From positions 1-64,000 of the forward strand of contig JADILV010000036.1 of assembly GCA_017695115.1 (NCBI GenBank): 64,000 nucleotides of DNA, given 5' to 3'. Positions 34,574 to 42,931 of this stretch are shown here, one piece after another. The stretch is from Candidatus Cryptobacteroides avicola (GTDB lineage: Bacteria; Bacteroidota; Bacteroidia; Bacteroidales; UBA932). Position 1 is the stretch's first letter. Each line of letters starts with the position of its first letter. The notes below the pieces were generated by a model, which saw nothing but the letters and a program-made list of their open reading frames with translations, was not told where the DNA came from and did no database searches. The position numbers and the translations under genes are program-made.

Positions 34574-34799
34574 AATGCTGATATTTTATTATATACAAAA
34601 AATCCAGAGAAAACTCTGGATTCAAATTCAATATTGATTCTTCTGAAATTCGTATTTCCTGAATATCACCCACACATTGAAGATATTCATCTACTGTAGG
34701 ACCAATGTTATTGAATTCTCTCAATTCCTCATAGTCCTTTTCTAACTGTTCCGGAGATGTGTCGGCAAAATACTGTTTAAGTTGCTGTAAAAAGTCCAT
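34536..34799 (-). CDS. Small protein, candidate antitoxin of the SecB module
   Basis: 87 residues. N-terminal MDFLQQLKQYFADTSPEQLE and FNNIGPTVDEYLQ resemble a small Bacteroidetes family with a YF.NT...(E)...D...GPTVEEYL pattern. The C-terminus is aromatic and hydrophobic (FSLDFLYIIKYQHYG), as a chaperone-addiction tail might be. A strong AAGGAGG lies 9 bases before the ATG, unusual for Bacteroidetes. First gene of a three-gene overlapping operon with its own promoter. The antitoxin role is inferred from order and context only. Confidence 0.6.
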   Translation of the reverse strand: MDFLQQLKQYFADTSPEQLEKDYEELREFNNIGPTVDEYLQCVGDIQEIRISEESILNLNPEFSLDFLYIIKYQHYGSRYKKSCIFS

Positions 34800-34823
34800 A
34801 ATACATCCTCCTTATAATAACCA

Positions 34824-34838
34824 AACGAATAACTCGTT
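34824..34838 (-). promoter_or_regulatory. Palindrome near the transcription start of the SecB module (possible operator)
   Basis: AACGA-ATAAC-TCGTT is a perfect 5-bp inverted repeat with 5-base spacer, between the -7 box and the Shine-Dalgarno. Its position would suit autorepression. The arms are short, so chance is not excluded. Confidence 0.35.
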
Positions 34839-34852
34839 CTGAAAAAGTGTTG

Positions 34853-34884
34853 CAAAGTTATAATTTTTTCTCATAAAACACAAA
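34853..34884 (-). promoter_or_regulatory. Bacteroidetes-type promoter of the SecB module
   Basis: On the minus strand TTTG (34884-34881), 20 bases, TAACTTTG (34860-34853): both boxes match the -33/-7 consensus exactly at the standard spacing. The start of translation is 54 bases downstream. The module therefore has its own promoter, independent of neighbours. Confidence 0.75.
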
Positions 34885-34955
34885 ACAACCAAAAACAATC
34901 ATGAATAGCTGACTTTCTGTTTAGTTCTTGTGTATTTACTAAAATGGTGCGAAGA

Positions 34956-35780
34956 TTATGCCAGTTTGAGTGTCAGTCCGATGAAGTCTTCGACACTGAG
35001 ACGCTCCGGCCGGAGTTCGAAGACAGGGGAGGAGATGAACTCTGCGGTCCGGTCTGCGGACCAGCCTTCGCGCTCAGCCTTGGCTGAAATCAGAGGCTTA
35101 AGTGAATTGCGCAGGGTCTTGCGCCTCTGGTTGAAAGCCATTTTGACTGTGGATTTGAAGAGTTTTTCGTCACAGCCGAGCGATACACGGGAATTCCGTT
35201 TAAGCCTTATTACGGCAGACTTCACTTTTGGCGGGGGATTGAACGCCCCTTCACCGACGGTAAAGAGATATTCTATGTCATACCATGCCTGGAGAAGCAC
35301 GGACAGTATCCCGTATGTCTTGGTGCCCGGTTTCTCGGCTATGCGTTCCGCCACTTCTTTCTGTATCATGCACACGACCTGCGGGATGGATTCCTTATAG
35401 TCAAGTATCTTGAAGAATATCTGTGAAGAAATGTTATACGGGAAATTGCCTGTCACCAGGAAGCGCCCCTTGAAGAAATTCTCCAGACGCAGTTTCAGAA
35501 AGTCGGCCTGCAGGATGCGGCCTGCCGCCTTGGGGAAATTGACCAGCAGATAGTCTACGGACTCGCTGTCTATTTCCACCATCTTCAGGTCAATGTCCTT
35601 CCTTTCCAGAAGGTACTGTGAAAGCACGCCCATCCCTGGGCCGACTTCAAGCGTTTCGAACCTGCCGCCTCCGGCTGTCTCATCGTAACCCTCTGTCTCC
35701 AGAGCCTCTACGATATTCTGCGCTATCGAAAGGTCTGTAAGGAAATGCTGTCCTAGGGATTTTTTTGCTCTGACTTCCAT
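34956..35780 (-). CDS. rsmA: 16S rRNA (adenine(1518)-N6/adenine(1519)-N6)-dimethyltransferase
   Basis: 274 residues from the ATG at 35780 (MEVRAKKSLGQHFL), matching the usual RsmA N-terminus; the ATG at 35813 would add 11 residues. SAM motif VGPGMGVLSQYL, catalytic NFPYNISSQIFFK (family NxPY), and the FNPPPKVKSAVIRL and FNQRRKTLRNSL segments of the C-terminal domain. It dimethylates two adjacent adenines near the 3' end of 16S rRNA. Housekeeping; the AT-rich SecB island lies directly downstream. Confidence 0.97.
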   Translation of the reverse strand: MEVRAKKSLGQHFLTDLSIAQNIVEALETEGYDETAGGGRFETLEVGPGMGVLSQYLLERKDIDLKMVEIDSESVDYLLVNFPKAAGRILQADFLKLRLENFFKGRFLVTGNFPYNISSQIFFKILDYKESIPQVVCMIQKEVAERIAEKPGTKTYGILSVLLQAWYDIEYLFTVGEGAFNPPPKVKSAVIRLKRNSRVSLGCDEKLFKSTVKMAFNQRRKTLRNSLKPLISAKAEREGWSADRTAEFISSPVFELRPERLSVEDFIGLTLKLA

Positions 35781-35854
35781 AGTTTTCTTTTTATATATTT
35801 GACCTGCGGCCATTTATACTGTGGCAATTACAAACTCGTTTGCATTGCTCCCGG

Positions 35855-35964
35855 TGCCGTCCAGTACCGTCCGGTACGGTAAATCCCTCCCACGCCTGTG
35901 GCGCGGGCCCCTCCCGTTCACGAGGCCACGGGCGGCCACGCCTTCCGGACGGTAACGGACGGCA
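35855..35964. repeat. Variable-arm cloverleaf element (copy 2)
   Basis: Arms 35855-35874 and 35945-35964 pair at 18 of 20 positions. The interior contains CCCTCCCAC, hairpin CCAC-GCCT-GTGG, and GGGCCCCTCCC, the core also seen at 23596 and 63477, in the same orientation. It lies between rsmA and the end of the outer-membrane barrel gene. Confidence 0.75.
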
Positions 35965-36006
35965 ATCCGGAATGACAGGTGCAAAGATAGGAAAAAATGC
36001 ACCGCG

Positions 36007-38184
36007 TTAAAAATCCTTGCCTTCGAAGATGGTTCCGGTGGAGATGGCTCCGCTGTGCTCCTTACGGTCCTTGACGTTGAAAGTGTAGCTCAGGGACAGG
36101 ATGATGTTCGGATAGACCGGCCTGACATTGGTAAGCGAAAGAAGGCCGGGAGTTTCCCTCCTGTTTTCATACCTGGCGGTATGGAAAGCATCGTGGAAGA
36201 CCAGTGAGGCGGAAAGCCTGTCCTTGATGACCTGCTGCCGGACGGCCACATCGAAGTAGAAATACCCTTTTTCCGTGCCTTGTGAAAGGATGGCCGGGCC
36301 GAGAGCATTGGCATCGAACTGGATTCTTGTCGTCTTGCCGGCCCTGAAGTTGTTTATCATCCCTGCCGTATAGCTGAAATTGGCCGCATCGGTGCTTCCT
36401 TCATAGCTGCTCCTGAAACTGTACCTGAAAGCACTTCCTGTTACCGTCATGTCCCACCAGCGGGCCACCTTTATGCGGGCTTCGGCTTCAAGTCCGAATG
36501 TGATGTCATTCCCGGCATTTATAAGGGAGTCCAGGGTCACTCCGGGCTGGTACGGTCGGCGGATTAGATCTGTCTTTCCTTTTCTTGACCGGAAAAAACC
36601 GGTGAATGTCAGACTGTTGCGATTCTTGCCAAATACCTTGCGGTATCCCAGTTCGGCAGAATGGATGTATTCGGGCTTGATGTCAGGGTTTCCGATGAGA
36701 CGGGTGTAATAGTCTTCGTATGTGATGTATGGCTCCAGCTTCCAGATGCCCGGACGGTTGGTGCGGAAAGCGTATGAGAGTGAAACCGTGTTGTCATGCG
36801 GAGCATGGTAGGCGGCATGTACCGAAGGGAAAAGTTCGTAGCGTTTCAGGTTGCGGCTGGCATCCTTGACGGTGATGTCCATGATGTCATGTGTGTAGTC
36901 CCCGCGTATTCCGGCATTGATGTCCACAGGCCCGAAAGTGTCGGTAGCCATTGCGAACAGCGAATGTATCTGCCTGCGGTAGAAGAACGGGGCATACATG
37001 TCGTCCTGCCACTGGAATTCCTCCTCATCCCTGTCCCAGTATTTTATGCTGTAGTCGCCTACTTCGCTGTACGAGGTCATCTGATAGCCGGCTTCGAACT
37101 TTCCGGACGGCCTGTAGTTCATGGTGTACTTGATGTCCCAGTCGTAGTCCCAGTGATATTCGTCTTCATAACCACGCGTCCCTTCGTATCTGGCTCCGGT
37201 CTGCGTGAAAAGATTGCTTTCGGTATATTCCAGGGCGTACCAGTCATACCTCAGACGTCCCTGTGCCGAGATGTTGTCCCCACGGTCGTTCAGGATATAG
37301 GAATATTCCGCTGAAATCTGGGCGAGCCTCTTTTCGTTCGAATACCGGTCATGACTGTCGTAGGTGGCGTCATTTATGACCTCTCCCGACTGCTTCCTGT
37401 TCTCGTAATATGACATGTCTCCGCCACGGGCATTGTCCGTCACTCCTGACTGGAATTCCACCAGGGCATGGTGTCTGTCATTGCGGAATTCCCAACCTAT
37501 CCTGCCGATGTATGACGATACCGTGCTGTGACGGTAGCCGTCAGCGTCCGACAAGGTTTCAAAATCATCTATCAGAGTGTGTTTCTGCTGACGGAATTCG
37601 CTGCGTCCGCGTATCTGTGAAGCAGTCCCGCCTATGTACCATCTGTGGCTGCCTCTGTTCATGCTCAGCTGCACGTCTCCGCTCCAGGTACCTATGGTGC
37701 TTCCGGATGCCGAGACAGAGCCTCCTAAACCCTCTGCATGACGTTTCTTGGTGATAATGTTGATGATGCCGGCATCCCCGTCTGTCCTGTAGACAGCTGA
37801 TGGAGAAGTGATAATCTCGATATCCTCGATGTTTTCGGCAGGAATCTGCTCCAGAGCCTGCGTCCCTTCCAGCATGCTCGGTTTCCCGTCCACATATACG
37901 AGAAAGCCGGTGCTGCCTCGGAACGATACCTCTCCGTCTGCATCAACGCGGACCGAAGGCATTGATTTAAGCACATCTACAGCGGAGCCTCCTGAAGCGG
38001 ACAGGGAAGAAGATCCGCTGACTGTCTTTTTGTCCAGTCTGTAGATTACGGGCTTTTTTTCTGCGGTAAATACCGTACCTTCAAGGTTTACGACCTCTGT
38101 AGTGTCCTGCTGCAGGTCCTGTCCTGAAATCAATGCCGGGCAGGAAAACATGAGCAAGAGTACAAGTGCTGGTTTGAGTGACAT
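36007..38184 (-). CDS. Outer-membrane beta-barrel family protein (TonB receptor-like, PF14905 type)
   Basis: 725 residues: signal peptide (ALISGQ), short N-terminal extension, plug-like domain (SGSSSLSASGGSAVDVLKSM; FLVYVDGKPSML; AENIEDIEIITSPSAVY), then a barrel (NINAGIRGDYTHD; NTVSLSYAFRTNRPGIWKLEPY). The lack of a carboxypeptidase-like domain and the whole layout fit the OMP_b-brl_3 family. Such proteins are often linked to stress or peptide handling in Bacteroidetes, but no substrate is evident here. Monocistronic. Confidence 0.88.
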   Translation of the reverse strand: MSLKPALVLLLMFSCPALISGQDLQQDTTEVVNLEGTVFTAEKKPVIYRLDKKTVSGSSSLSASGGSAVDVLKSMPSVRVDADGEVSFRGSTGFLVYVDGKPSMLEGTQALEQIPAENIEDIEIITSPSAVYRTDGDAGIINIITKKRHAEGLGGSVSASGSTIGTWSGDVQLSMNRGSHRWYIGGTASQIRGRSEFRQQKHTLIDDFETLSDADGYRHSTVSSYIGRIGWEFRNDRHHALVEFQSGVTDNARGGDMSYYENRKQSGEVINDATYDSHDRYSNEKRLAQISAEYSYILNDRGDNISAQGRLRYDWYALEYTESNLFTQTGARYEGTRGYEDEYHWDYDWDIKYTMNYRPSGKFEAGYQMTSYSEVGDYSIKYWDRDEEEFQWQDDMYAPFFYRRQIHSLFAMATDTFGPVDINAGIRGDYTHDIMDITVKDASRNLKRYELFPSVHAAYHAPHDNTVSLSYAFRTNRPGIWKLEPYITYEDYYTRLIGNPDIKPEYIHSAELGYRKVFGKNRNSLTFTGFFRSRKGKTDLIRRPYQPGVTLDSLINAGNDITFGLEAEARIKVARWWDMTVTGSAFRYSFRSSYEGSTDAANFSYTAGMINNFRAGKTTRIQFDANALGPAILSQGTEKGYFYFDVAVRQQVIKDRLSASLVFHDAFHTARYENRRETPGLLSLTNVRPVYPNIILSLSYTFNVKDRKEHSGAISTGTIFEGKDF

Positions 38185-38220
38185 GTTTTTCCGATAAAAA
38201 AGGCGGTGTACATACCTAAA

Positions 38221-38258
38221 AGAGCTGCGCCAAAATTTATCATTTTGACACAGCCCCT
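38221..38258. terminator. Repeated hairpin/terminator (copy 2) after pnp
   Basis: AGCTGCGCCAAAAT / ATTTTGACACAGCCCCT form a long stem with a TATC-type loop. On the minus strand it is 27 bases past the pnp stop and would act as its terminator. It is nearly the reverse complement of 31274-31314. Confidence 0.75.
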
Positions 38259-38285
38259 GAACTGTTATGTCTGACCGGGCAGTTA

Positions 38286-40664
38286 CTAGAACATATCCGG
38301 GTTGTTGTAGTCCGGTGCATCGAAACCTGCATCTGACGAATAGTCGTTGGAAGCGGTTTCCGTGTGCTGCCTGTTTTCTTTGCGAGGTGCCCTGCGGTCA
38401 TCGCGGCGGTCATTCCTGCGCTCGTCGCTTCCTCTGCGGTCGTCACGGCGAGGGCTGCGGCGGTCGTCCCCGTTCCGGCGCGGACCCTTGTCGCCGTTTG
38501 GCCTTGGCCTGCGTTCAGGCTCTACATAGCCTTCGGGCTTTTCCAGAAGGGCCTTGCGTGAAAGCCTCATCTTGCCTGTCTTAGGATCGATTTCAAGGAG
38601 TTTCACATCTACTTCGTCACCTACGTTGAGGATATCCTCCACCTTATCGGTCTTTCCCCAGTCGATTTCAGAGATGTGGAGAAGGCCTTCCTTTCCTGGA
38701 AGTATCTCTACGAAAGCTCCGAACTCAAGTGTAGAGACTACGGTGCCGTGGTAAACCTTGCCTACCTCAGGAACTGCGCAGATACCGTTGATCCATTCGA
38801 GTGCCTTGTCCATAGCCTCTTTGTTGTCTCCGAAGATGTCTACGATGCCCTCGCTGACTCCGTTGGCATTGTCTTCAGTGATAGTGACGGTAGTGCCTGT
38901 CTCCCTCTGTATCTTCTGGATGACTTCTCCACCCTTGCCGATGATGGCTCCGATGAACTCGCCAGGTACCCTGATCTGGACGAGACGAGGAACGAACGGC
39001 TTGTAGTCTGCACGTGGCTCGCTGATGCATTTCATCATTTCGCCCATGATGTGCATTCTTCCCTGGCGGGCCTGCTCAAGTGCTTTTGCGAGCACTTCGT
39101 ATGACAGTCCGTCCACTTTGATGTCCATCTGGGTGGCAGTGATTCCGTCCTTGGTTCCGGTCACCTTGAAGTCCATGTCGCCGAGGTGGTCTTCGTCTCC
39201 GAGGATATCGGTAAGAATGGCATATCTGTCGTTAGGTCTTTCTGCGTCTGTGATAAGTCCCATGGCAACTCCTGCTACCGGTTTTTTGATCTTCACTCCG
39301 GCATCCATGAGTGCAAGGCATCCTGCACATACCGTAGCCATTGAAGACGAGCCGTTTGACTCGAGAATATCGGAAACCACGCGGACTGCGTATGGGTTTT
39401 CAGGTGCGAGCGGAACCATAGGCTTGAGCGCTCTCCATGCCAGGTTCCCGTGCCCGATTTCGCGGCGGCCTACACCTCTCTGGGCCTTGGCTTCACCTGT
39501 AGCGAACGGAGGGAAGTTGTAGTGGAGCACGAACTGCTCGGAACCCTGTACAAGGACTTCGTCAAGTTCCTTCATGTCGAGCTTGGTCCCGAGTGTAACT
39601 GTAGAAAGGGACTGCGTCTCTCCGCGGGTGAAGATGGCCGAACCGTGTGCGCAAGGGAGATAACCTGCTTCGCACCAGATAGGACGCACTTCAGTGCTCT
39701 TACGTCCGTCCAGACGGATTCCTTCATCCAGGATGAGGTTCCTCATGGCATGTTTCTCGACAGCGTGGTAGTATCTTTCCACCATCATCTTCTTATCCTC
39801 GCGCTCCTCTTCAGGGAGAGTCTGGTAGAACTCCTCTTTAAGGGCGTCGAAAGCGTCCGACCTCTCGTGTTTTGGAAGTCCGGATTTTGCGATAGCGTAG
39901 CACCTGTCGTAGCAGAATGCCTCTACAGCCTTGCGGAGCTCTTCGTCGTTCTCTTCGTGGCAATATGTTCTCTTGACAGTCTTTCCTGTTTCCTCCATGA
40001 GTTCCATCTGCACCTTGCAGTGCTTCTTGATTTCTTCATGGGCGAACTTGATGGCTTCGAGCATGTCGGCCTCGCTGACTTCGTTCATCTCTCCCTCGAC
40101 CATCATTATGTTGTCGTATGTAGCGGCGACCATGAGGTCAATGTCGGCCTTGTCCATCTCGCTGAAATTAGGGTTGATCCTCAGCTGTCCGTCGATACGT
40201 GCGACACGCACTTCAGAGATAGGTCCCCCGAACGGGATGTCGCTTACGGCAAGAGCCGAAGATGCGGCAAGACCTGCAAGGGCATCAGGCTGGATGTCTT
40301 TTTCTGCAGAGATAAGATTGATGGTCACATATACTTCTGCGTGGAAGTCTTCAGGGAACAATGGCCTGAGAGCCCTGTCCACGAGTCTGGCAGTAAGGAT
40401 TTCGGCGTCGGATGCCTTTCCTTCACGTTTCATGAATCCGCCCGGGAACCTTCCCGCCGATGCGAATTTTTCCTTGTAGTCCACCTGGAGCGGCATGAAG
40501 TCCACATCCTCTTTTGCGTCTTTTGCGCAGGTTACGCATGCCAGAAGCATGGTGCCTCCCATTTTGACTACTACCGAACCGTCTGCCTGTTTGGCCAGTT
40601 TACCTGTTTCGATTTCTATTACCCTTCCGTCGGATAATTCGATTTTCTTGTTAATGATATTCAT
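38286..40664 (-). CDS. pnp: Polynucleotide phosphorylase
   Basis: 792 residues: two RNase PH-like domains ([40 protein letters not shown]), helical linker, KH domain ([19 protein letters not shown]) and S1 domain ([20 protein letters not shown]). The last ~80 residues are an unusual Arg/Asp-rich tail (many RRDDRR-type repeats), longer than in most PNPases and likely an RNA- or partner-binding extension. Processive 3'-5' phosphorolysis of RNA. rpsO lies upstream on the same strand, the common order. Confidence 0.97.
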   Translation of the reverse strand: MNIINKKIELSDGRVIEIETGKLAKQADGSVVVKMGGTMLLACVTCAKDAKEDVDFMPLQVDYKEKFASAGRFPGGFMKREGKASDAEILTARLVDRALRPLFPEDFHAEVYVTINLISAEKDIQPDALAGLAASSALAVSDIPFGGPISEVRVARIDGQLRINPNFSEMDKADIDLMVAATYDNIMMVEGEMNEVSEADMLEAIKFAHEEIKKHCKVQMELMEETGKTVKRTYCHEENDEELRKAVEAFCYDRCYAIAKSGLPKHERSDAFDALKEEFYQTLPEEEREDKKMMVERYYHAVEKHAMRNLILDEGIRLDGRKSTEVRPIWCEAGYLPCAHGSAIFTRGETQSLSTVTLGTKLDMKELDEVLVQGSEQFVLHYNFPPFATGEAKAQRGVGRREIGHGNLAWRALKPMVPLAPENPYAVRVVSDILESNGSSSMATVCAGCLALMDAGVKIKKPVAGVAMGLITDAERPNDRYAILTDILGDEDHLGDMDFKVTGTKDGITATQMDIKVDGLSYEVLAKALEQARQGRMHIMGEMMKCISEPRADYKPFVPRLVQIRVPGEFIGAIIGKGGEVIQKIQRETGTTVTITEDNANGVSEGIVDIFGDNKEAMDKALEWINGICAVPEVGKVYHGTVVSTLEFGAFVEILPGKEGLLHISEIDWGKTDKVEDILNVGDEVDVKLLEIDPKTGKMRLSRKALLEKPEGYVEPERRPRPNGDKGPRRNGDDRRSPRRDDRRGSDERRNDRRDDRRAPRKENRQHTETASNDYSSDAGFDAPDYNNPDMF

Positions 40665-40675
40665 GAATTCTTTTT

Positions 40676-40774
40676 CAACCTGCCTCCCCCTATGGGAGTT
40701 GATTAATATTTATTGTCTTCTTCCTTTGTACCATTCCGAAATATATATTGTGTTCCTGTGCCTGCCGCAGGTTG
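40676..40774 (-). promoter_or_regulatory. Long-range stem in the pnp leader
   Basis: CAACCTGC (40676-40683) and GCAGGTTG (40767-40774) are perfectly complementary and close a ~100-base domain ending 12 bases before the pnp ATG; a nested TCCC/GGGA hairpin is inside. E. coli pnp is autoregulated through cleavage of a leader duplex by RNase III; a similar role is possible here. Confidence 0.35.
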
Positions 40775-40849
40775 AATGGTTTGTTAACAGGCACGTTGAC
40801 CGTCCGATTTTGGCTGGGCGCGGATTTTCCTGCACAGCTTTTTAAAAAG

Positions 40850-40889
40850 AAAGAGGCTGAATGCCGTATTATGGCACCCTTGCCTCTTT
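40850..40889 (-). terminator. Rho-independent terminator of rpsO
   Basis: 8-bp stem AAAGAGGC/GCCTCTTT with further pairing of TGCC/GGCA inside, followed on the minus strand by CTTTTT. It begins 45 bases after the rpsO stop and separates rpsO from pnp. Confidence 0.75.
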
Positions 40890-40933
40890 CCATGCTTCCC
40901 TGAAACCGGTGACTTCCGGTTCCGGATATCCTT

Positions 40934-41209
40934 TTATCGACGGAGACCGAGCTCCTTGACGATATTTCTGTATCTCTCGATGTCTCTCTCTTTGAGGTAA
41001 TCAAGGAGACGACGTCTCTGACCTACGAGCTTGAGAAGAGAACGGCGGGTTACATTGTCCTTCTTGTTCTGCTTCAGGTGCTCTGTCAGATGAGCGATAC
41101 GGTAGGAAAATAGAGCAACTTGACTCTCAGGAGAGCCGGTGTCCGTATTAGACTTTCCGTACTTCGCGAAAATCTCTTGCTTCTTTTCAGCCTGTAAATA
41201 TTCAGCCAT
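40934..41209 (-). CDS. rpsO: 30S ribosomal protein S15
   Basis: 91 residues, standard length. Conserved segments: [56 protein letters not shown], ending VKELGLRR. Primary binder of the central domain of 16S rRNA. Terminated by the hairpin at 40850-40889 before pnp. Confidence 0.98.
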   Translation of the reverse strand: MAEYLQAEKKQEIFAKYGKSNTDTGSPESQVALFSYRIAHLTEHLKQNKKDNVTRRSLLKLVGQRRRLLDYLKERDIERYRNIVKELGLRR

Positions 41210-41401
41210 TTTGCAAAAAGATTAATGATTAATAATGTTTCCATGCCGTCTTCCCGTCACGGGCGGACAAGCGGGCGCAAAGATAGACAGAAATTCCGAT
41301 AAAACAAACGGTTGTTTAACAAAAAATTAAATGACTGTCCGCAAGGATACCCCTGACGTGTCATCCCGTATGCCTTTCCCGTGTCATATCTGTCGTTCCG
41401 T

Positions 41402-42919
41402 TTATTTTTCAAAGATGAATTTTATCTGTTCCCACTCGCTCCCCGTATCATTTTTCTGTGCAGGCCCCGGGGTAGAGCGTCCTTCGGTTATGTACCTGCG
41501 CATGACCTCAGTGAGTTCTTCAATTTTCTTTTTGTGCCCTCTCCCGTAGAGGTTATGCGTTTCTCCATAGTCTTTCTTCATGTCGTAAAGCTGGAACTCC
41601 GGAGCGTCCGGCATGTTTTTCAGATCTTTGTCAGTCGGGTAGCTCCACCCGCCTGAACCGGGCCAGAACAGCAGTTTCCATCTGTTGTCGCGGATAGAAA
41701 ACCTGCCTTCATTGGAATGGTGGACGATGTATCTGCGTTCAGATTTGCCGGTTCCTTCTATTACAGGCCAGAATGAGAAGCTGTCCTCTCCTTCATCAGC
41801 CTCCATGTCGTGTCCGAGCATTTCGCAGAAAGTGGCATAGAAATCAGTAAGTGATGTAAGGCCGTCCTCTACTGTACCGGCCCGTTTCCCGTTCCATGAT
41901 ACTATTAGCGGTATATGGTGGCCTCCATCGTACAGGTCGGATTTCGTGCCTCTGTAAATGTAGCTCGGGTGATGCCCTTTCTTTTCAAAGTCCTTCATGC
42001 CGGCGTAAGGTGCATAGCCGTTGTCGGAGGCGAATATTATGATGGTATTATCGGCGATGCCTGATTGATCGACGGCATCCATGATTCTGCCAATCATGGC
42101 ATCCAGCATCATTACAAAATCTCCGTAAGGGTTGAGTCCTGATTTCTCCATGAATTCTTCTGAAGGGAGAACAGGAGTATGGGGCGCCGAAAACGGGACA
42201 TACAGGAAGAACGGGGAATCTGTATGCTCCTTTATGTATGACACAGCCCTTTCCGTGAAATTCGGAAGACAGCCGGCATGTTCGAAATCATCTCCCTGAG
42301 GGCCTTTCCTCTGGAGCAAGAGTCCTTTCTTTTCTTCTGCGGTCCTTGTCGGTACCGCGGTCGGCATGTCGTTCTCGACATAGACGTACGGTGCCATATC
42401 CAGAGATGCGCTAATGCCATAGAAATAGTCGAATCCTCGCGTAACCGGCCCGTTCCCGACAGGTTTCGTCCAGTCGACTTCCCTGCTTTTCCTGTCGGTA
42501 TAGTGCCAGTCCCAGCCGAGGTGCCACTTGCCGATGCAGGCTGTAGAGTACCCGTATTCAGAGAACAATGTTCCCAAGGTTCTCCTTTCCGGAGCAATGA
42601 GAGGGTCGGAGTATCCTCCCAATGTTCCCTGTTTGAGTTTTGTGCGGAATGCATACCTGCCTGTGAGGATCCCGTATCTGGACGGGGTGCTTACGGCCGA
42701 GGCGGAATGGGCCTCTGTAAACATGATGCCGCTGCGGCACAGCCTGTCGATATTCGGAGTATGGATCTTCGAATCTGGATTGAAAGCCGATACATCGCCG
42801 TAGCCGAGATCATCGGCCAGCAGCAGTATGACATTGGGTTTCCGGGCCGTCTGTGCCGCAAGTGCCGTTCCAGGCAGTATGGCAAGACAGGCGAATGTCA
42901 GTCCGTATGCAGTATTCAT
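41402..42919 (-). CDS. S1-family sulfatase, serine-type
   Basis: 505 residues with signal peptide (GTALAAQ). Metal site NVILLLADDLGYGDVSAF; formylglycine motif STPSR with Ser77 followed by YGILTGRY; further IGKWHLGWDWHY and FASDNGYAPYAGM. Serine must be oxidised by an anaerobic maturase (anSME), which is not in the window. It hydrolyses sulfate esters, probably on a polysaccharide. Second gene of a sulfatase pair, 12 bases after the first, divergent from the GH76 PUL. Confidence 0.92.
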   Translation of the reverse strand: MNTAYGLTFACLAILPGTALAAQTARKPNVILLLADDLGYGDVSAFNPDSKIHTPNIDRLCRSGIMFTEAHSASAVSTPSRYGILTGRYAFRTKLKQGTLGGYSDPLIAPERRTLGTLFSEYGYSTACIGKWHLGWDWHYTDRKSREVDWTKPVGNGPVTRGFDYFYGISASLDMAPYVYVENDMPTAVPTRTAEEKKGLLLQRKGPQGDDFEHAGCLPNFTERAVSYIKEHTDSPFFLYVPFSAPHTPVLPSEEFMEKSGLNPYGDFVMMLDAMIGRIMDAVDQSGIADNTIIIFASDNGYAPYAGMKDFEKKGHHPSYIYRGTKSDLYDGGHHIPLIVSWNGKRAGTVEDGLTSLTDFYATFCEMLGHDMEADEGEDSFSFWPVIEGTGKSERRYIVHHSNEGRFSIRDNRWKLLFWPGSGGWSYPTDKDLKNMPDAPEFQLYDMKKDYGETHNLYGRGHKKKIEELTEVMRRYITEGRSTPGPAQKNDTGSEWEQIKFIFEK

Positions 42920-42931
42920 GGCTGTCCGTTT

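Noticed and set aside
38221..38258. Transposon end or IS remnant
   Set aside because: No transposase fragment or target duplication lies nearby; a terminator-type repeat explains the position after pnp better.
39450..40637. Plus-strand open frame of 395 codons
   Set aside because: It lies entirely antisense to pnp, has a Cys/His/Phe-rich composition unlike a folded protein, and no start signal; it is a shadow frame.
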